From Physcomitrium patens (lineage: Eukaryota; Streptophyta; Bryopsida; Funariales; Funariaceae): 64,000 bases of DNA. Both the position numbers and the translations under genes were made by a program. The stretch is from NCBI RefSeq assembly GCF_000002425.4, contig NC_037256.1, positions 248,001 through 312,000 on the forward strand, in the 5' to 3' direction. This document shows, piece by piece, positions 1 through 13,183 of the stretch; position 1 is the first letter of the stretch, and each line of letters opens with the position of its first letter. The notes under the pieces were generated by a model. The model was not told where the DNA came from, did no database searches, and worked only from the letters and a program-made list of their open reading frames with translations.

Positions 1-3000
1 TCAATCGCCATCCTTACTGTCTCAAATATCATGTTTGTCATCTTCTCTTTAACCACAAAAGAAAATACAATGCTTCTTAAGAGCTCCCTTCCTACTTCTT
101 ACTATGATCCAATCAATTGGGTTGACTCCCTCTTTTATAACAGAAAACCCATCTCGGGTTTATGTATAATAAAATTTAAGCTGATTACCATTGATCCGAG
201 TCGTAAATTTAATATCCATAAAATCTTCCAATTATACTGAACCATTTGGAAATCCGTCAATAACTCAATATGGCCCATACCATTGAACTTGAAATTTTCT
301 TGGAAAATTTCTAAATCGACTATCGTAAAGCAATACCAAATCATTTCGCATAAAAGCCTTTGGTCTAAGCTTACTATCATAATAAGTTTTCCTTCGTTTT
401 TGGGTAGTTTCCATTATCATTAATGTATTGGCTCTAGTTTCATCTAATTTTTCTAATTCTTCTAAATGGTGCCGTAATGAATCTTGATCTTTCAATCTAT
501 TATCTATAGCAACTTATAAACTTTGGACTTCCAATTCAATAGGTAAGATTGCTTCCTGGCCATAAACCAATTGAAAAGAAGTAGCATTGATAATAACTTT
601 ATATGCAATATGGTATGCCCATAAAGTTGCGAACAACTAAGTGTCCCAATCTGTTCCCCCTCCTGAAACTATTTTTCTTAAGGTTTTACATAAAATTCCA
701 TTAGTCTTTTCTATTTGTCCATTGGCTCTAGGATGATACGGTGTAGTCTTTCGATGTTTTATCTTATATTTAGCGATGAGTGCTTCAATTGTACTATTGA
801 TAAAATGAGTTCTCCGATCACTAATCAATTCTTGTAGAAATCGAATTGTGTAATAATATTTTCATACAAAAAAGTTGCTACTATACTTACATTATCGGTT
901 TTCGTAGCTATTGCTTCAGCCCATTTTGTTACTTAATCTGTTGCTACCAGTATATACTGTTTTTGTTCATTTCTCGAGATTGGTGCAATTGGTCCCACAA
1001 AATCAATTTCCCATTTTTCAAAAGACACTTGAGCTAGAATTGGTACCAATGGCATTGCTGAAGTTCTAGTAGGTCGACTCGTTCTCTGACATGGATTATA
1101 ATGACGGACAAATTAGTGGGCATCTGCAAAGATTGTTGACCACCAATAACTAGCCTCTAAAGCTTTACGAGCCGTGCTGTCTCTTGTAAAATATCCACCA
1201 CAACTATCCAAGTGGTAACCTTCCAATATAGTACTCACTTCAGTCTGATAAATATAACATCGCAAAACTCCATCCTTGCCTTATTTATATAAAGCTTCAC
1301 CAATCATCATATAAGGTATACATTTTAATATTAAGCGGCATTTAAGCTTTTCATTAAAATTGGGTGGAAAGGTTTGAAATGTCAAGTATTGAATTATTTC
1401 ACTATACTCCGAAGTAATTACATCTACCGCAAACAGTTCCGCATCGGGTAGTGCATCGTTAATCGGTTCATTACCCAATATATTGGATAACCGAGATAAA
1501 TGGTCTACATTGGAATATAATTTTCTTGGTCTTACCTGAATAATAAAGTCAAATTCCTACAATAGTAGAATCTATCGTGCAATATGACCACTCAATTGAG
1601 GCTTATTAATCATATATTTTGAAGCATCATGGTCGACATGGAAAAAAAGTTTATAATCAAGAAGATAATGTCAAAACTTTTGTATAGAATAAATCATTCC
1701 CAATGCTTCTCTTTTGTTTGTTGTATAATTTCTTTCAACTGCTACCAATTGATGACTTGCATAATAAATAGGGTGATCAAAATCTCGGTCATCTTTCTGG
1801 CTTAGCACAGAACCAATCGTGATATTAGATGCATCCATATAAACTTGGAATGGTTTTTTCCAACAAGGTACCACCAATATTGGTGCTAAAAACTAATTTT
1901 TGTTTTAATGTTTCATATGCAATTGTACATTCCTTTGTCCAAAATGGACTGGTTCCATCGGTTGGTGGTTTCTTCAAGAGATTTGTCAAGGAAAGGTATG
2001 TAATTGTGCATAGATAGATAAATCACCAATAATAACTGATATGGTTGACAAATGCTCGAACACTCGTAATAGTGTCTAGTTGCTTTAATTCTACTATAAT
2101 CTTTATTTTATCTGGATCTGTAGCAATGCCTGCCATCAAAACTATATGACCCAATAGTTTACCAGAAGGCACACCAAATTGGTACTTCTTCAAATTTAAA
2201 GAAATTTCATATTTGGCACATTGATTCAAACATCGATCTAGATATTCTAAATGCATGACTCTTGAACAAAATGTACAAAAATCATCTAGAAATATTTCCA
2301 TTGAAATTCGTAGATAATCCTAAAATGCTTGCATCATTACCTTTTGAAATATAGCTGGTGCATTACAAAGCCCAAATGACATAACCTTATAGGCAAAGGT
2401 CCCCCAATCCATAGTAAAAGTAGTTTTTAACTAGTCTTCTTTTGCAAACTTAACTTGATTATAACTGGAGAATCCATCAAGAAATGAATAATATTCATAT
2501 CCAGCAATAGCATCTAATATATTATCCGTGAATGATAAAGAAAAATAATCCTTTTTGATAGCTGCGTTTAATTTTTGGAAATCTTGATAGATGCAAACTT
2601 TTCCATTCTTTTTTGGTACCATAACAATTGGTGAAACCCGTTCTCTTAAAGAAACTGGATAGTTAAAGCCAATCTCCAAGAGTTTATTCAGTTCTTCTTT
2701 TACCATAAGTGAGTATTTTGGATTAAGTCAATATTGTCTTTGGCATACTGGTGTAGCGTTCTCCTCAAATATAATTCGATGCTCACAAACTTCAATTGGA
2801 ATTCCTTTCAAATCTACATACAACCATGCAAAAGTAGTTTTATGCATTAAAAAGTAATCCAGCCAAATTTCTTTCTCCTTGCATTTTATACCATTATAAA
2901 TCTGAATGATTTGGGGAGCCTCTCCTGTACCTAAATTAATTAGTTGACATCATAGAATTTTAGGAGTCTCTGGATTAATGTTCTACTCAATTCCAGAATC

Positions 3001-6000
3001 TTTCATAAAATCCAACACATGAGAACTTTCCAACTCTAGTTCCATAGCACTAACGTGATTAACATCCTGTCTATTCATCCAATATGCAATCATATGATCA
3101 GAATCGTCAATAACATTTGGAGAAACTAAGTATTGTCTCGGTTCCTTGTACTAGTAGTTCATTCTAGTGTGCTTGACAATTTGCCTTGTATCAGCATAAA
3201 TTGAATCACGTACACCAATTTCTTCTTTTGTGGACTCATCTTCACAATCTGATGTGAATTTTGAACCGGCAACTTGAGTTTCTCTATGATATTGGATAGG
3301 ATACATTTGAAGCACAATTTTATCATTACCTTTTTCAATTGTCAATGTACCATGGTCCCAGTCATTTCAAGCTTTAGCTTGATACAACCATGGTCGTCAC
3401 AATAAAATTAGATATGATAATATAGAGCTTTGGAATTAGAAAATAATATAATAAATTTTGTAGATAATTCTTACAATTACTATATCAATATTTTATGAAA
3501 TATCCATAGGTTTAACTTGACAGTAGACAGCCATTCTCAAAACCATTATAGTAGGCAATAAGTGATCCAAATCCAGTTCCTCCATTGTAGCGACATTCAT
3601 AAGATTTACATTAGATCCTCTGTCTACTTGCGCTCTTGATAATAACATTCCATCAATTTAGACATCAATCATAGGTGCACTCGGATTGGGATTCAAACTT
3701 ACTTCTCGGATTTTGTTATTTCAAGATCTGCGACAAATTAATGAAGAATTCAAAATAGTTTGACATTCAAGTGCTACTGTCAATAGTTGCTTTATGGAGA
3801 TCGTGGACTGTATGGTGCCCAAATCTTTTAGAATATCATATGGTTCTATATTAGTGGTAATTCTCAATGTCCGTTTTTTCTTCCCAGTCCTAGACACTGA
3901 CGCAAGTAAATTGATTTTCTCTATATTGGAAATTGATAAAGCTACTGGAACTAAATTTGACAAAGCTTATAAAATCGATTCTTTCAACAGGTAAGATTAT
4001 TCTCCCAATTGGGCTAATATTGGTTCTTTGGAATTCATGCCTCTTAGAGGATCTTTCAACGAAAAGGACATTTCTCGAAACTATATAGAGAATGAAACAA
4101 CTCGATACGGAATCAAAGCCTCCATAATTGGTACTTCATTGGGATGCACAACCGATTGAAGTCTTATACTGAATAAGGGATCCATGTCAGGACCTAGATT
4201 GGATGTCCCCGTAATTGAGTTCAATTGGTCCTTTGCTTCAGGATCACCCAAATGTTGAATTGGTGCTTTCCACTTTTGTTGACTTCTTGTAAGGATAGCT
4301 TGGACTACTTCTACCTGATGAACTGGTGAATCTTGAGGACCTTGATTTATCTCCTTCATTTTTTCTTAGCTTTGGATCTGCTAATCTCGATTATTGAAAT
4401 TGAACGGAGCATTACATTACTGATAAGTATATCTCGACTCTTTATAATTCACACATACTAGCACATAATTGTCACTGACTCTAGGATTGGAACATTCACT
4501 GGCATAAAGTCCAATCTGTCTGTAACAAAAATAACAAAGTGGTCTTCTCGCACTACCATTTGGCATGTTGGGTGTCTCCATCGGTATATACCTACTAGGC
4601 TTGTTCCATGTAGGGTTAGAAAATGATCTTAGTTGGTACGGAGGGTACTTGGTTCGATGACACTGGTGGAGCATATTGTTGATACCTCTACTGCTCCTTC
4701 CCATAGTTCTAAGGGTTTGATGTAGATCCTTGATTAAAATTGGAACTTTAAAAATTATTCAATGTTCGATTTTGTCGATTAGATCGATTTCTATTTCATC
4801 CATACGTATTTTCCATTTGAACTTGATTGACTTCCCATTGAGTTGGTGGGAACATGGTTTGATTACTGAATTGTTATTGCCTTTGTAAATGCTAACAGTT
4901 TTGGATAAGTGCTTTCCTCTGCAAAATGTATATTTAACACCCGTTTGTCTGAGTGATGGACATTCCATATCAAAATGACCTTGTCCCTTATAATTATTAC
5001 ACCATACATTAGGTCTCGTATTACAAGGCTTATATCATTTCTCCTTATCTTTAGCCAAATTCACAGCCAATTCTTCCATTTTCTTTATTAGATTTAATAA
5101 CAAGGCTTCATTTGGATCTTTAATAGTCGCATTTGTGAACAACTTCGGTTGTTGATAGGTTGGCAATATAAAATAAGGTGTCATCATTATTGGCACTATT
5201 ATTTGGAGTGGTGTAGCATTAATTGGTTGTTGCAATATAAAATTCTTTATATTGGAGGCAGCCATTTGTAGATAATTACCCATTGACACATTTCTCAATT
5301 ATATTTGTTGGCTTCCTGAACTTGGAATCATTGTGGCCCCCAGTGTTAATAATTGGTCATAATGACATTCTTCCTACATCTTTGCTTGTGCCAACGATAC
5401 CTCTACTGTAGTTGATCGAGCTTCTTTTATAAATATTTTCAATTATGGTGGATGCAAACCATTAATTAATATCGACAATATAAAGGCATTTGGCATTTGA
5501 TTATTTGACCATTTACAAAGTATATCCGCGATCTGGCTATAATAGGACTCTACAAATTTTCCTACAAATATCTTGCTATTCATAAAACTTTCTCGAAGCG
5601 AATCTTCAAATCCAATTTGGTCTAAAATGGGTTAGGAAGGCATTCTTCAAGGCCTCCCAATTGAGAAATCTATCCACTGGTTGCTGTTTATACCATTCAA
5701 AAGCTGTATCTTTTAAAGTTGATGGCAACCATCTCAACCAAATGTCTTCAGTTCTACCATTATTAGCTACATAGGCTGTCAAGAATTGAGATATATGATG
5801 ATCGAGATCCGAACCTGGTCAACCACTAAAAGTAGGTAATGGTGCCACACTTGTAGTTCGGTCTCGTACTGCTCTCATTTGTACTACAATTGGTACTTCT
5901 GACACTCCCGCGGCCATTCGTGTTATCACTGGTCTTTTTACTATTTGAATCCAAATTTTTCTTTTTTTGGTTTTTCTTGGACTTGCAATTCCTTTTTGTC

Positions 6001-6795
6001 TTTCCCGTAGGCTATTTCTTATACGTAATCGCTCGTATCTTTCTTTTGCTTGTCGATTATATGTTTGATAATCCTCCCTCCTATGATTATCACTCATAAT
6101 CTTTCATTCTTTTTTACAAAATCAATATTGCCTTGAATTATAACTCACATATTTGTAACCCTAAAATTGGTTCTTCTCATGTTCTCATTCAACATATAAT
6201 TCCATCTCCCATACAATCAATTTCTAACATTTTATATTATTATCATTTCTCGAGAGCGATGCCAAAATGTTGTTCTCATTGCGTTCAAGCTTCAATAAAT
6301 CAAAGCAATTGATGTAATAGATGTGGGTTCGAACATGGGAAAAGACTAGTTATATGAATTAGATTTATTAGTGTTACAATTGACTATATTTTGGCTATCT
6401 GAAATCAAGTATCAAACTACAAAGTACCAAGGCTTACTACTTCCATCTTAATTCAATCCATAATCCATTCTATAATTATGAATTCAACAATACTTCTCTC
6501 AATCACCATTCTTCATAAGCAAATAATAAAAAAAACAAAGAGATAGCACCAAGCTTACCTTGGCTTACGACTCTCAGTCTGGCTCTCAATCTCTCTTTCT
6601 TCAATCTATTTATCCTACCAAAAAGATGATCCGTTGGCCAATGAATTCCAAAGGTTATGACCCTTTGAATTCTTAACTATTTATTCTACTAACAACCTAT
6701 TGTTATAAACTAAACTGCCTAACCATTAGTCTAATTCTCAAGGTTGTCAATAACCAACTAATAACTTACCACAAAGTTTATTTACTTATTCTACA
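1..6795 (-). mobile_element. Element A: Ty3/Gypsy LTR retrotransposon fossil, left part cut by window edge
   Basis: Reverse-strand Ty3/Gypsy fossil. Reading leftward from its 5' LTR (6,271-6,795) I see gag (about 4,000-6,100, with two cysteine-rich stretches near 4,500-4,560 and 4,880-4,970), a protease-like stretch (about 3,400-3,980), reverse transcriptase (about 1,900-2,760, with a FLDD catalytic-box variant), RNase H (about 1,600-1,880), integrase (about 630-1,300) and the conserved post-integrase segment (about 135-495, with a 'QKRRKTYYDSK' style motif). The 3' LTR lies beyond position 1, so age cannot be judged from LTR divergence. The frame is broken many times. It sits inside the gag region of element B, so it is younger than B. 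Confidence 0.9.
6271..6795 (-). repeat. 5' LTR of element A
   Basis: Bounded by TG (6,271) and CA (6,795). The bases just inside the element, read on the minus strand, are TTTTGGCATCGCTC, resembling the TTTGGCGCC-type primer-binding start of many plant Gypsy elements. On the other side, at 6,796, the gag of element B resumes and can be aligned with element D near 53,235, which fixes the outer boundary. The outer flank starts ATTTG, the expected target duplication; its partner lies outside the window. Confidence 0.65.
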
Positions 6796-9700
6796 ATTTG
6801 GTTGGAACTTTATTCTTGGGTCAAGTTTTATCTTAATTTGCTCCATTATTTGAAAAGAATTCTCCTATATTACACAATTTTGAAGCATTTTTGGCAACAT
6901 TTGGAGAAGCATTTGGTAAATATGATAAGATTCATTCTTCAATAACTAAAATTTGAAGCCTTCAATAAAAAATCCACTCAGATTTTTGACAATTAGCATA
7001 TGATATAAATTGAAGAGAAGATGCATTGATAAACCAATTTCATTGGAGATTAAGAGATGATATTAAAGATTTATTGTTATCTATCGCAGATCTTCTAACA
7101 TTCAATGAAGCCATTAGTCAAGTTGTCAAATGTGATAAATATTTATTTCAATGATAATAATATGAACGCTTTTCAATTATGTCACATGTATACATTAATT
7201 ATTTTGGAGTTTCTTCACCATTCAATTTCAATGAGCAATTGGAAGTAGAAGTTATGTAGATTAATGTAGTTTGCTTCAAATCTCTTTCTAAATAAGAAAA
7301 AAACATCGAAGGAAACTTGACATATGTTTATATTATGGAAAACCTAGCCATAAGGTTAATAATTGTTCAGTGAAATACCAGTGTACATATCAAATGAGGA
7401 GTGCGGCCATATCATTAAAAGCATTGAAAAAAAAGAAGGGTATCTAGCCATAGTAGAGATCGTGTAGTTGAATTCTTCACTATCACAAATCAAAAAAGGT
7501 CTTATATTCTCTATCCACCCTTCTCCTTGTTTTAGTATACCTATATGGTTAGGAGTCACAAAACTAGATTGTCATGCATTACTTGATTTGGGAGCCTTTG
7601 CATATTTTATTGATGAAGAATTTTCTAGATCACACAAAATCTGTATAGTCAAAAAACTCAAATTCATACATGTAGAAGTAATAGATGGTTGACCTTTATC
7701 CTGTGGAGACATCATTCATGAAACAATTCTATTAGAAATAACCTTTGACAACCATAGTAGCCAAGTAGTATTCAATGTCATTAGATCACCATCAAATTCA
7801 ATTATTTTAGGACTTTCATAGCTTGAAAAATATAATCCATGGATAGATTGGATATCACAAAAGTTAGAATTTCTTCTAGTACATCATGGAACCTGTAGAT
7901 CTATGAAAAAGCTTTTAATACATGAAAAGCCTAAATTTTAAAAAAATTTATTTATTGGAGTTAGAGCATTTGTGACAACAACCAAACAAAGTAATATATT
8001 TTCTGTCTATACAAATCCACAATCACAATTCCAAAGGCATATAACGATTTTGTAGATGTATTTGAAAAAAAAATGCAGATATCCTATTGAAGCATTGCCC
8101 TTACAATTGAGCAATTGACCTTCAAGAAGGTACTCAACTACCATTTGGACTCACCTACAATTTATCTCAGAATGAGCTTGCGACTTTAAAAGAATACATT
8201 GAGAAAAATCTTGCTAAAAATTTTATTTGACATTCCAAGTCATTAGCTAGAATTTTGATATTATTTATGAAGAAGAAAGATGGATCCTTACAAATGTGTG
8301 TTGATTATTGTCGTCTTAATAAAATCACAATAAAAAATTAATATCCATTACTATTGATATCTAGACTTTTTAATCAACTTAGCCTAGCAAAGATCATTAC
8401 AAAGATTGATCTATGAGGCATGCAATACTTGGTATGCATTAAGTAGAGAGATGAATGGAAGATAATATTTTGTACGAGGTATGGACATTTTGAATACAAT
8501 ATCATGCCTTTTGGACTTACCAACACTTCAGCCATATTTCAATACTTAATAAATGACATATTTTGCAAGTATCTTGATGACTTTGTTGTGATCTATTTCG
8601 ATGATATTTTGATTTTTTCAAAGAATCCAAAAAACCATGAAAAACATGTTTGCCTTATATTGGAAAATCTATGAAGTGCTCGGCTATATATAAAATTAGA
8701 GAAGTGTATATTTCATACACCTGAAGTCAAATTTATTGGATATATTATTTCCAACAAAGACCTTTTTATGGATCGAAAGAAAGTACGAGCAATCATTCAT
8801 TGGACAAAGCCAAAAGCTGTACATGACGTCCAATTCTTTCTTGGATTTGTAAACTTCTATGGAATTTTTGTTAAGAATTACTCCAAGATTATTGCTCAAC
8901 TTACATGGTTGACATGCAAGGACAAACTAGACTGGGGCTCCAAAAAAGAGAAAGCTTTTCAATGCTTAAAAGATGGTTTTACAATAGCTCTAATTTTGAT
9001 ACATCCAAATTTTAATAAGTCCTATTTTATGGAGATCAATGCCTTAGACTTTGCATTGGAAGCAATTTTGTTACAATATGGAGAAGATGGCAAACTTCAC
9101 CTAATTGCATTCCATTCTAGAAAATTCTTAATGGCAAAAATTAATTATAAAATCTATGATAAAGAGCTATTTTCTATCATAGATTCTTTCTAAGAATGAT
9201 GCTACTTTCTTGAAGGCTCCTTTCATTACGTGACTATATATATAGATCATAAGAATCTTAAATATTTCATGTCAGTTCAAATATTAAATCTTTGCCAAGC
9301 ACATTAGAGCATATCTTTATCAAGATTTGACTTTTGCATCACATATTGATCCATGAATCAATAAAGATTATCAGATGCATTATTAAGATGTTCATACCTT
9401 AAACCAAAAGAAGGAAAAGTAACATATAATCAATAATGGAAAACCTTGTTAAAACTTGAGCAATTTTATCTTCAAGCAATCAATGTATCAATACCTGTGG
9501 ATTTATCATTTCTTGATCAAGTTTCTAAAGCCTCAAATACAAACCTTTTGATTTTTAATATCAAGTGACTTGCAAACAACCTTCCTAAAGAGTCTTCAAA
9601 ATTCAAGTATAAAGACAACTTCTTATTCTTTGAAGAATGTTTGTTTATTCCTAAAGGACCAACTTGCCTATGTGTTCTTCAAATATGCCATGACTTCCTT

Positions 9701-10438
9701 GCAACCAGACATTTTGGATTCAATAAGACCTTGAAACTTTTGTCTAAAAACTTTTGGTGGCCTAAAATATGTAGGGACTTTAAGAAATTTGTACTATCAT
9801 GTGATACTTGTTCAAGGTCAAAGAATCCTTGACATCAGCCATATGAACTTTTTCAACCCCTTCCTATTCCAAGACAACTATAGTCATCTATCTCTATAGA
9901 TTTCATTATAGATTTTCTACCATCAAATTCATTTGATACTATCTTCATAGTTGCTGATCGATTGACCAAGATGGCATAATTTATATATTGCAAGAAGTCA
10001 ATTACTAGTGAAGAGATGGTAAGACTCTTTATTGATAATGTCTATTATTACTACAGATTACCAAATGACATTGTGTCGGATTGTAGGCTACAATTTGTAT
10101 CAAAGTTTTGGAAGGCACTTTTTAAAATTCTTAAGGTTGATAACAACTTTTTCTCTATCTTCCACCCTCAAATTGATGGCCAAATAGAGTAGATCAACTA
10201 AATTTTTGTGTAATACTTGAAGTGCACCATCAACTATCAGCAAGATGATTGGACTTTCTACTTATCATTGGTTTGACTTTCTACTCAAACTATGGTCATC
10301 ATTTAAAATTAGATATGATAGAGCTTTTAAAATTAGCAAATCCAATATCAAAGGAGTTTGCTACAAAGATGGCTAAACTTCAAGCAACCATGAAGACTCA
10401 TCGAGAAAGGCCTCAACAACATTTTAAGCTGCTAGTAG

Positions 10439-11689
10439 TGTCGAGGTAGAGAGAATTTGCCTCAACAAAGCATTTGGCTTCTGGTTGCCACTAAATACTT
10501 AATCAAGTCTAAGATATAAAAGTATCAAGTTTATATATATAATATATTTTTTTTTAGAGAAATTACATCAATACATAAGCCCAAGTACCAAAAAAATCCA
10601 AATGTATGATAAAGTATCTTAAAGCCTTATATAATCTTATAAGAAATATTTCTTGAACTTCAACAGCTCATATCTCACGATCAGACTATTCAAACAATCT
10701 AAAATTTTACATGAAATATTGATATACTCTCAAAAACTACCACAAAAAATTAAATTATAAATTCATTACAAAACTTGAGATATCACCAAACTCCTAATAG
10801 TAGCTTTAAATCCTAGCTTACATATACCTGTAAGCTATTTTCTTCATATCTCACAAAATAAGTACTCAAATAATATGAAACTTTAATTTATAGCTTTTTA
10901 ATCTAATAACTCATATTTATAAAAATTTTGAGCCAAAAATTCGTCAAAAAACTTAAGATATGGCTCCAATCATTACAATCAACAAAATGACTCACTTACT
11001 GCCTTTGAATTACATGTACTGTCTTCAATGCCCTATAACTCCTTCATCCAAACTTAGAATTCGTCAAATAATATATGTAAAGTGTAGCCAAGAAAGTTTT
11101 ATCTCCAATTCCAGTCACCGATCTTTCATTTCTATCCGTATGCATATGTTATGCTTCAAAGAGTGACAGTAGGTACAAATTTGATACCTTAACTTTGAAC
11201 ACCTATATCTCCTTCAAAAAAACTCAAAATTATACAAACTCTTCATCCAAATTATACCCAAAACCCTGAACTTGCTGATCCTAGCCTCCAAAGCTCGAAT
11301 TAATTCGAAAGAAAAAACCCTAATCCCTAATATGGCCTCGAGCAGCCTCCTTAAAGTCCATTGGGCATGACCTTCGACCAATAGGAATGAAGTTTTCCAT
11401 TCTTTGTCTTCATCCAACCATGCCTTGCTTTCATCCCTTCCAATAAGCCTCCTATTAGTTAAAACTTTCTTCTTTAGGCTCTAATCTCCTCTCAAGGCTT
11501 TATACTAAACATTTAGGTCTTACAATTTTTTCAAATGCTATAATCAAAAAAGATAAAACTCAAAATAAAGTTTCTTAAATCCACTTTCTTTACATTAATC
11601 TATTAACCATCATAACATACACTAAGACTTATGAACATATTATATGTTCTAATTAACTTTTACATACTATAAGCAATTATAGTATGACA
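10439..11689 (-). repeat. Solo LTR of the C family inside element B
   Basis: The integrase end of B stops at 10,438 and resumes at 11,690; the intervening 1,251 bases start TG and end CA. Read on the minus strand they match the 3' LTR of element C at 15,916-16,736 from end to end, including the start TGTCATA, the block around 'TTGGTCAAAAGC' and the tail. This copy is longer than that of C, with an extra AT-rich block around 10,560-10,950. No internal region and no clear target duplication are seen, so it is read as a solo LTR left by LTR-LTR recombination. It is younger than B. Confidence 0.8.
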
Positions 11690-12752
11690 GCGGATGAATT
11701 GAAGAATGAACATTCTCCATTTCAAGTTAGTAATAAAGTATGGCTTCTTTAGTGTAATATAAAAACTAATAGGCCATGTGATAAATTAGACTACAGAATG
11801 CTAGGACCATTTTTGATTCAGAAGCAAATTAATTATATAACTTATCACTTGGAGTTTCCTTCATCCATAAAAATTCATCCAATCTTTTAGGTTTTACTTT
11901 TGGAAAGGTATAAAGAATCAAACATATTAGCTTGAAGACAACTACAACTTCCTATGGTTGAAATCAATGATCATGTTGAATTTGAGGTAGAAGAGGTATT
12001 AGATTCAAGGATAAGATATAGAAGACTTAAATATGTAGTCCATTAGCACAAATATGATATCATCAATCATACGTAGGAACCAGTTGGCAACCTTATAAAT
12101 GTACAAATGAAGGTCTGAAGGTTCTATCAACTACATTTGTCCAAACCAAAAGAATCAAAATGAAGAACAATAGTTTAGAAAGATGGCTTCTTTATGAAGA
12201 TTTTTAATTCTTGGCTTCATAAAAAAAGAAAGGAGACAACCTCTGAAGAGGTAATTGTTGTCAAATATTTAGAATAGTATAAGTCAGTAGTTTGAGTTCA
12301 CGACCATAGCCTATTTATATGCTTTTGGTCTTATCTACTTTATATGATATAGATAATCAAGAGATAGACACCTTGCTGGTCATACCATCTCAACAAATTA
12401 AATCGCAAAGATGACCTTGAGATGAAGAGCAGCGTGAACCACAAAGACGTCAAAGGATATCTAGTAATAGGTCACTGGTAATTGTATTTGAGGTTGAACT
12501 TACCTATAAAGGACATCTAAAAGGAATGTTTGCAAGACAATTCTATAATGAAGATATCAAAGTTCATGCTTGGTCACAAGTAGAAGGCTTGGCCCACTAT
12601 CAATAGCTACGAGGGCCTATAAACTATTTACCTCACAAAAAGTAACTAGAATATATAACGGATACCAAACGATAAATCTTCAACTTCTTGTGTATATGCT
12701 AACTTGCTGCAATATTACTTCTTAGAGACCTCAAAGCTAGAAGAAGAGATGA

Positions 12753-13183
12753 TGTCATGGATATACAACTGAAAAAGGTTCTAAAAGATTCCAAAAGGTT
12801 CCAAAAGATATTAATAAATTTTAAGAAGCCTCTTGAAGGTTCCAGGAGGATTTAAAAGGTTTCAAAAGGTTCTAATAGATTCTAAGAAAGTTATAGAAGA
12901 TCATAATAGATCCTAGAAGGTTCTAGAAGATTTTTGATGATTTAGGAAGTTGTTAAAGAAGCATCTTAGGCTTACTTTATTTTAAAGCCTCATAAAAACT
13001 TCTCAAAAAGTTTTTTAGGACCTAATATATATAGGAGTCGAGGCTGAGAGGATCCTCAATCTTGACAACTCACTTCTTGTTATCTAGCCAAGACCTTTTT
13101 GCCTTGTATCTAGTTGTTGTTTTAATGTTGAGTTAATTCCATTCCTTGGTCTTGAATCCTTATCTTATATATGGTTTTTAACA
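12753..13183 (+). repeat. 3' LTR of element B
   Basis: Begins TGTCATGGATA and ends TTTTAACA; it aligns with both LTRs of element D (52,165-52,571 and 60,168-60,588). Its first half is made of degenerate 10-11 bp units of the type AAGGTTCYAAAAG, and at 12,915-12,929 it contains a perfect three-unit heat-shock element (aGAAg gTTCt aGAAg). A purine-rich tract (AGAAGAGATGA) lies just upstream, as expected of a polypurine tract. Confidence 0.85.

Larger units (their letters stand above)
6796..13183 (+). mobile_element. Element B: Ty3/Gypsy chromovirus fossil (Tcn1/sushi-like)
   Basis: Forward-strand chromovirus fossil, close relative of element D at 52-60 kb. Parts in order: rest of gag with a zinc knuckle (6,796-7,470), protease (about 7,500-7,870), reverse transcriptase (about 8,100-8,760), a long open RT/RNase H stretch (8,768-9,193), integrase with zinc-binding segment (about 9,640-9,830) and core (about 9,880-10,440), then after the solo-LTR insert the integrase tail and a chromodomain-like end (about 11,690-12,150), and the 3' LTR. 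The 5' LTR and first part of gag are displaced beyond the left edge by element A. Broken many times. It was inserted into the 5' LTR of element C. Confidence 0.88.

Noticed and set aside
8768-9193. 141-codon frame as a host gene
   Set aside because: It is the RT/RNase H part of chromovirus B, matched by the equivalent part of element D.
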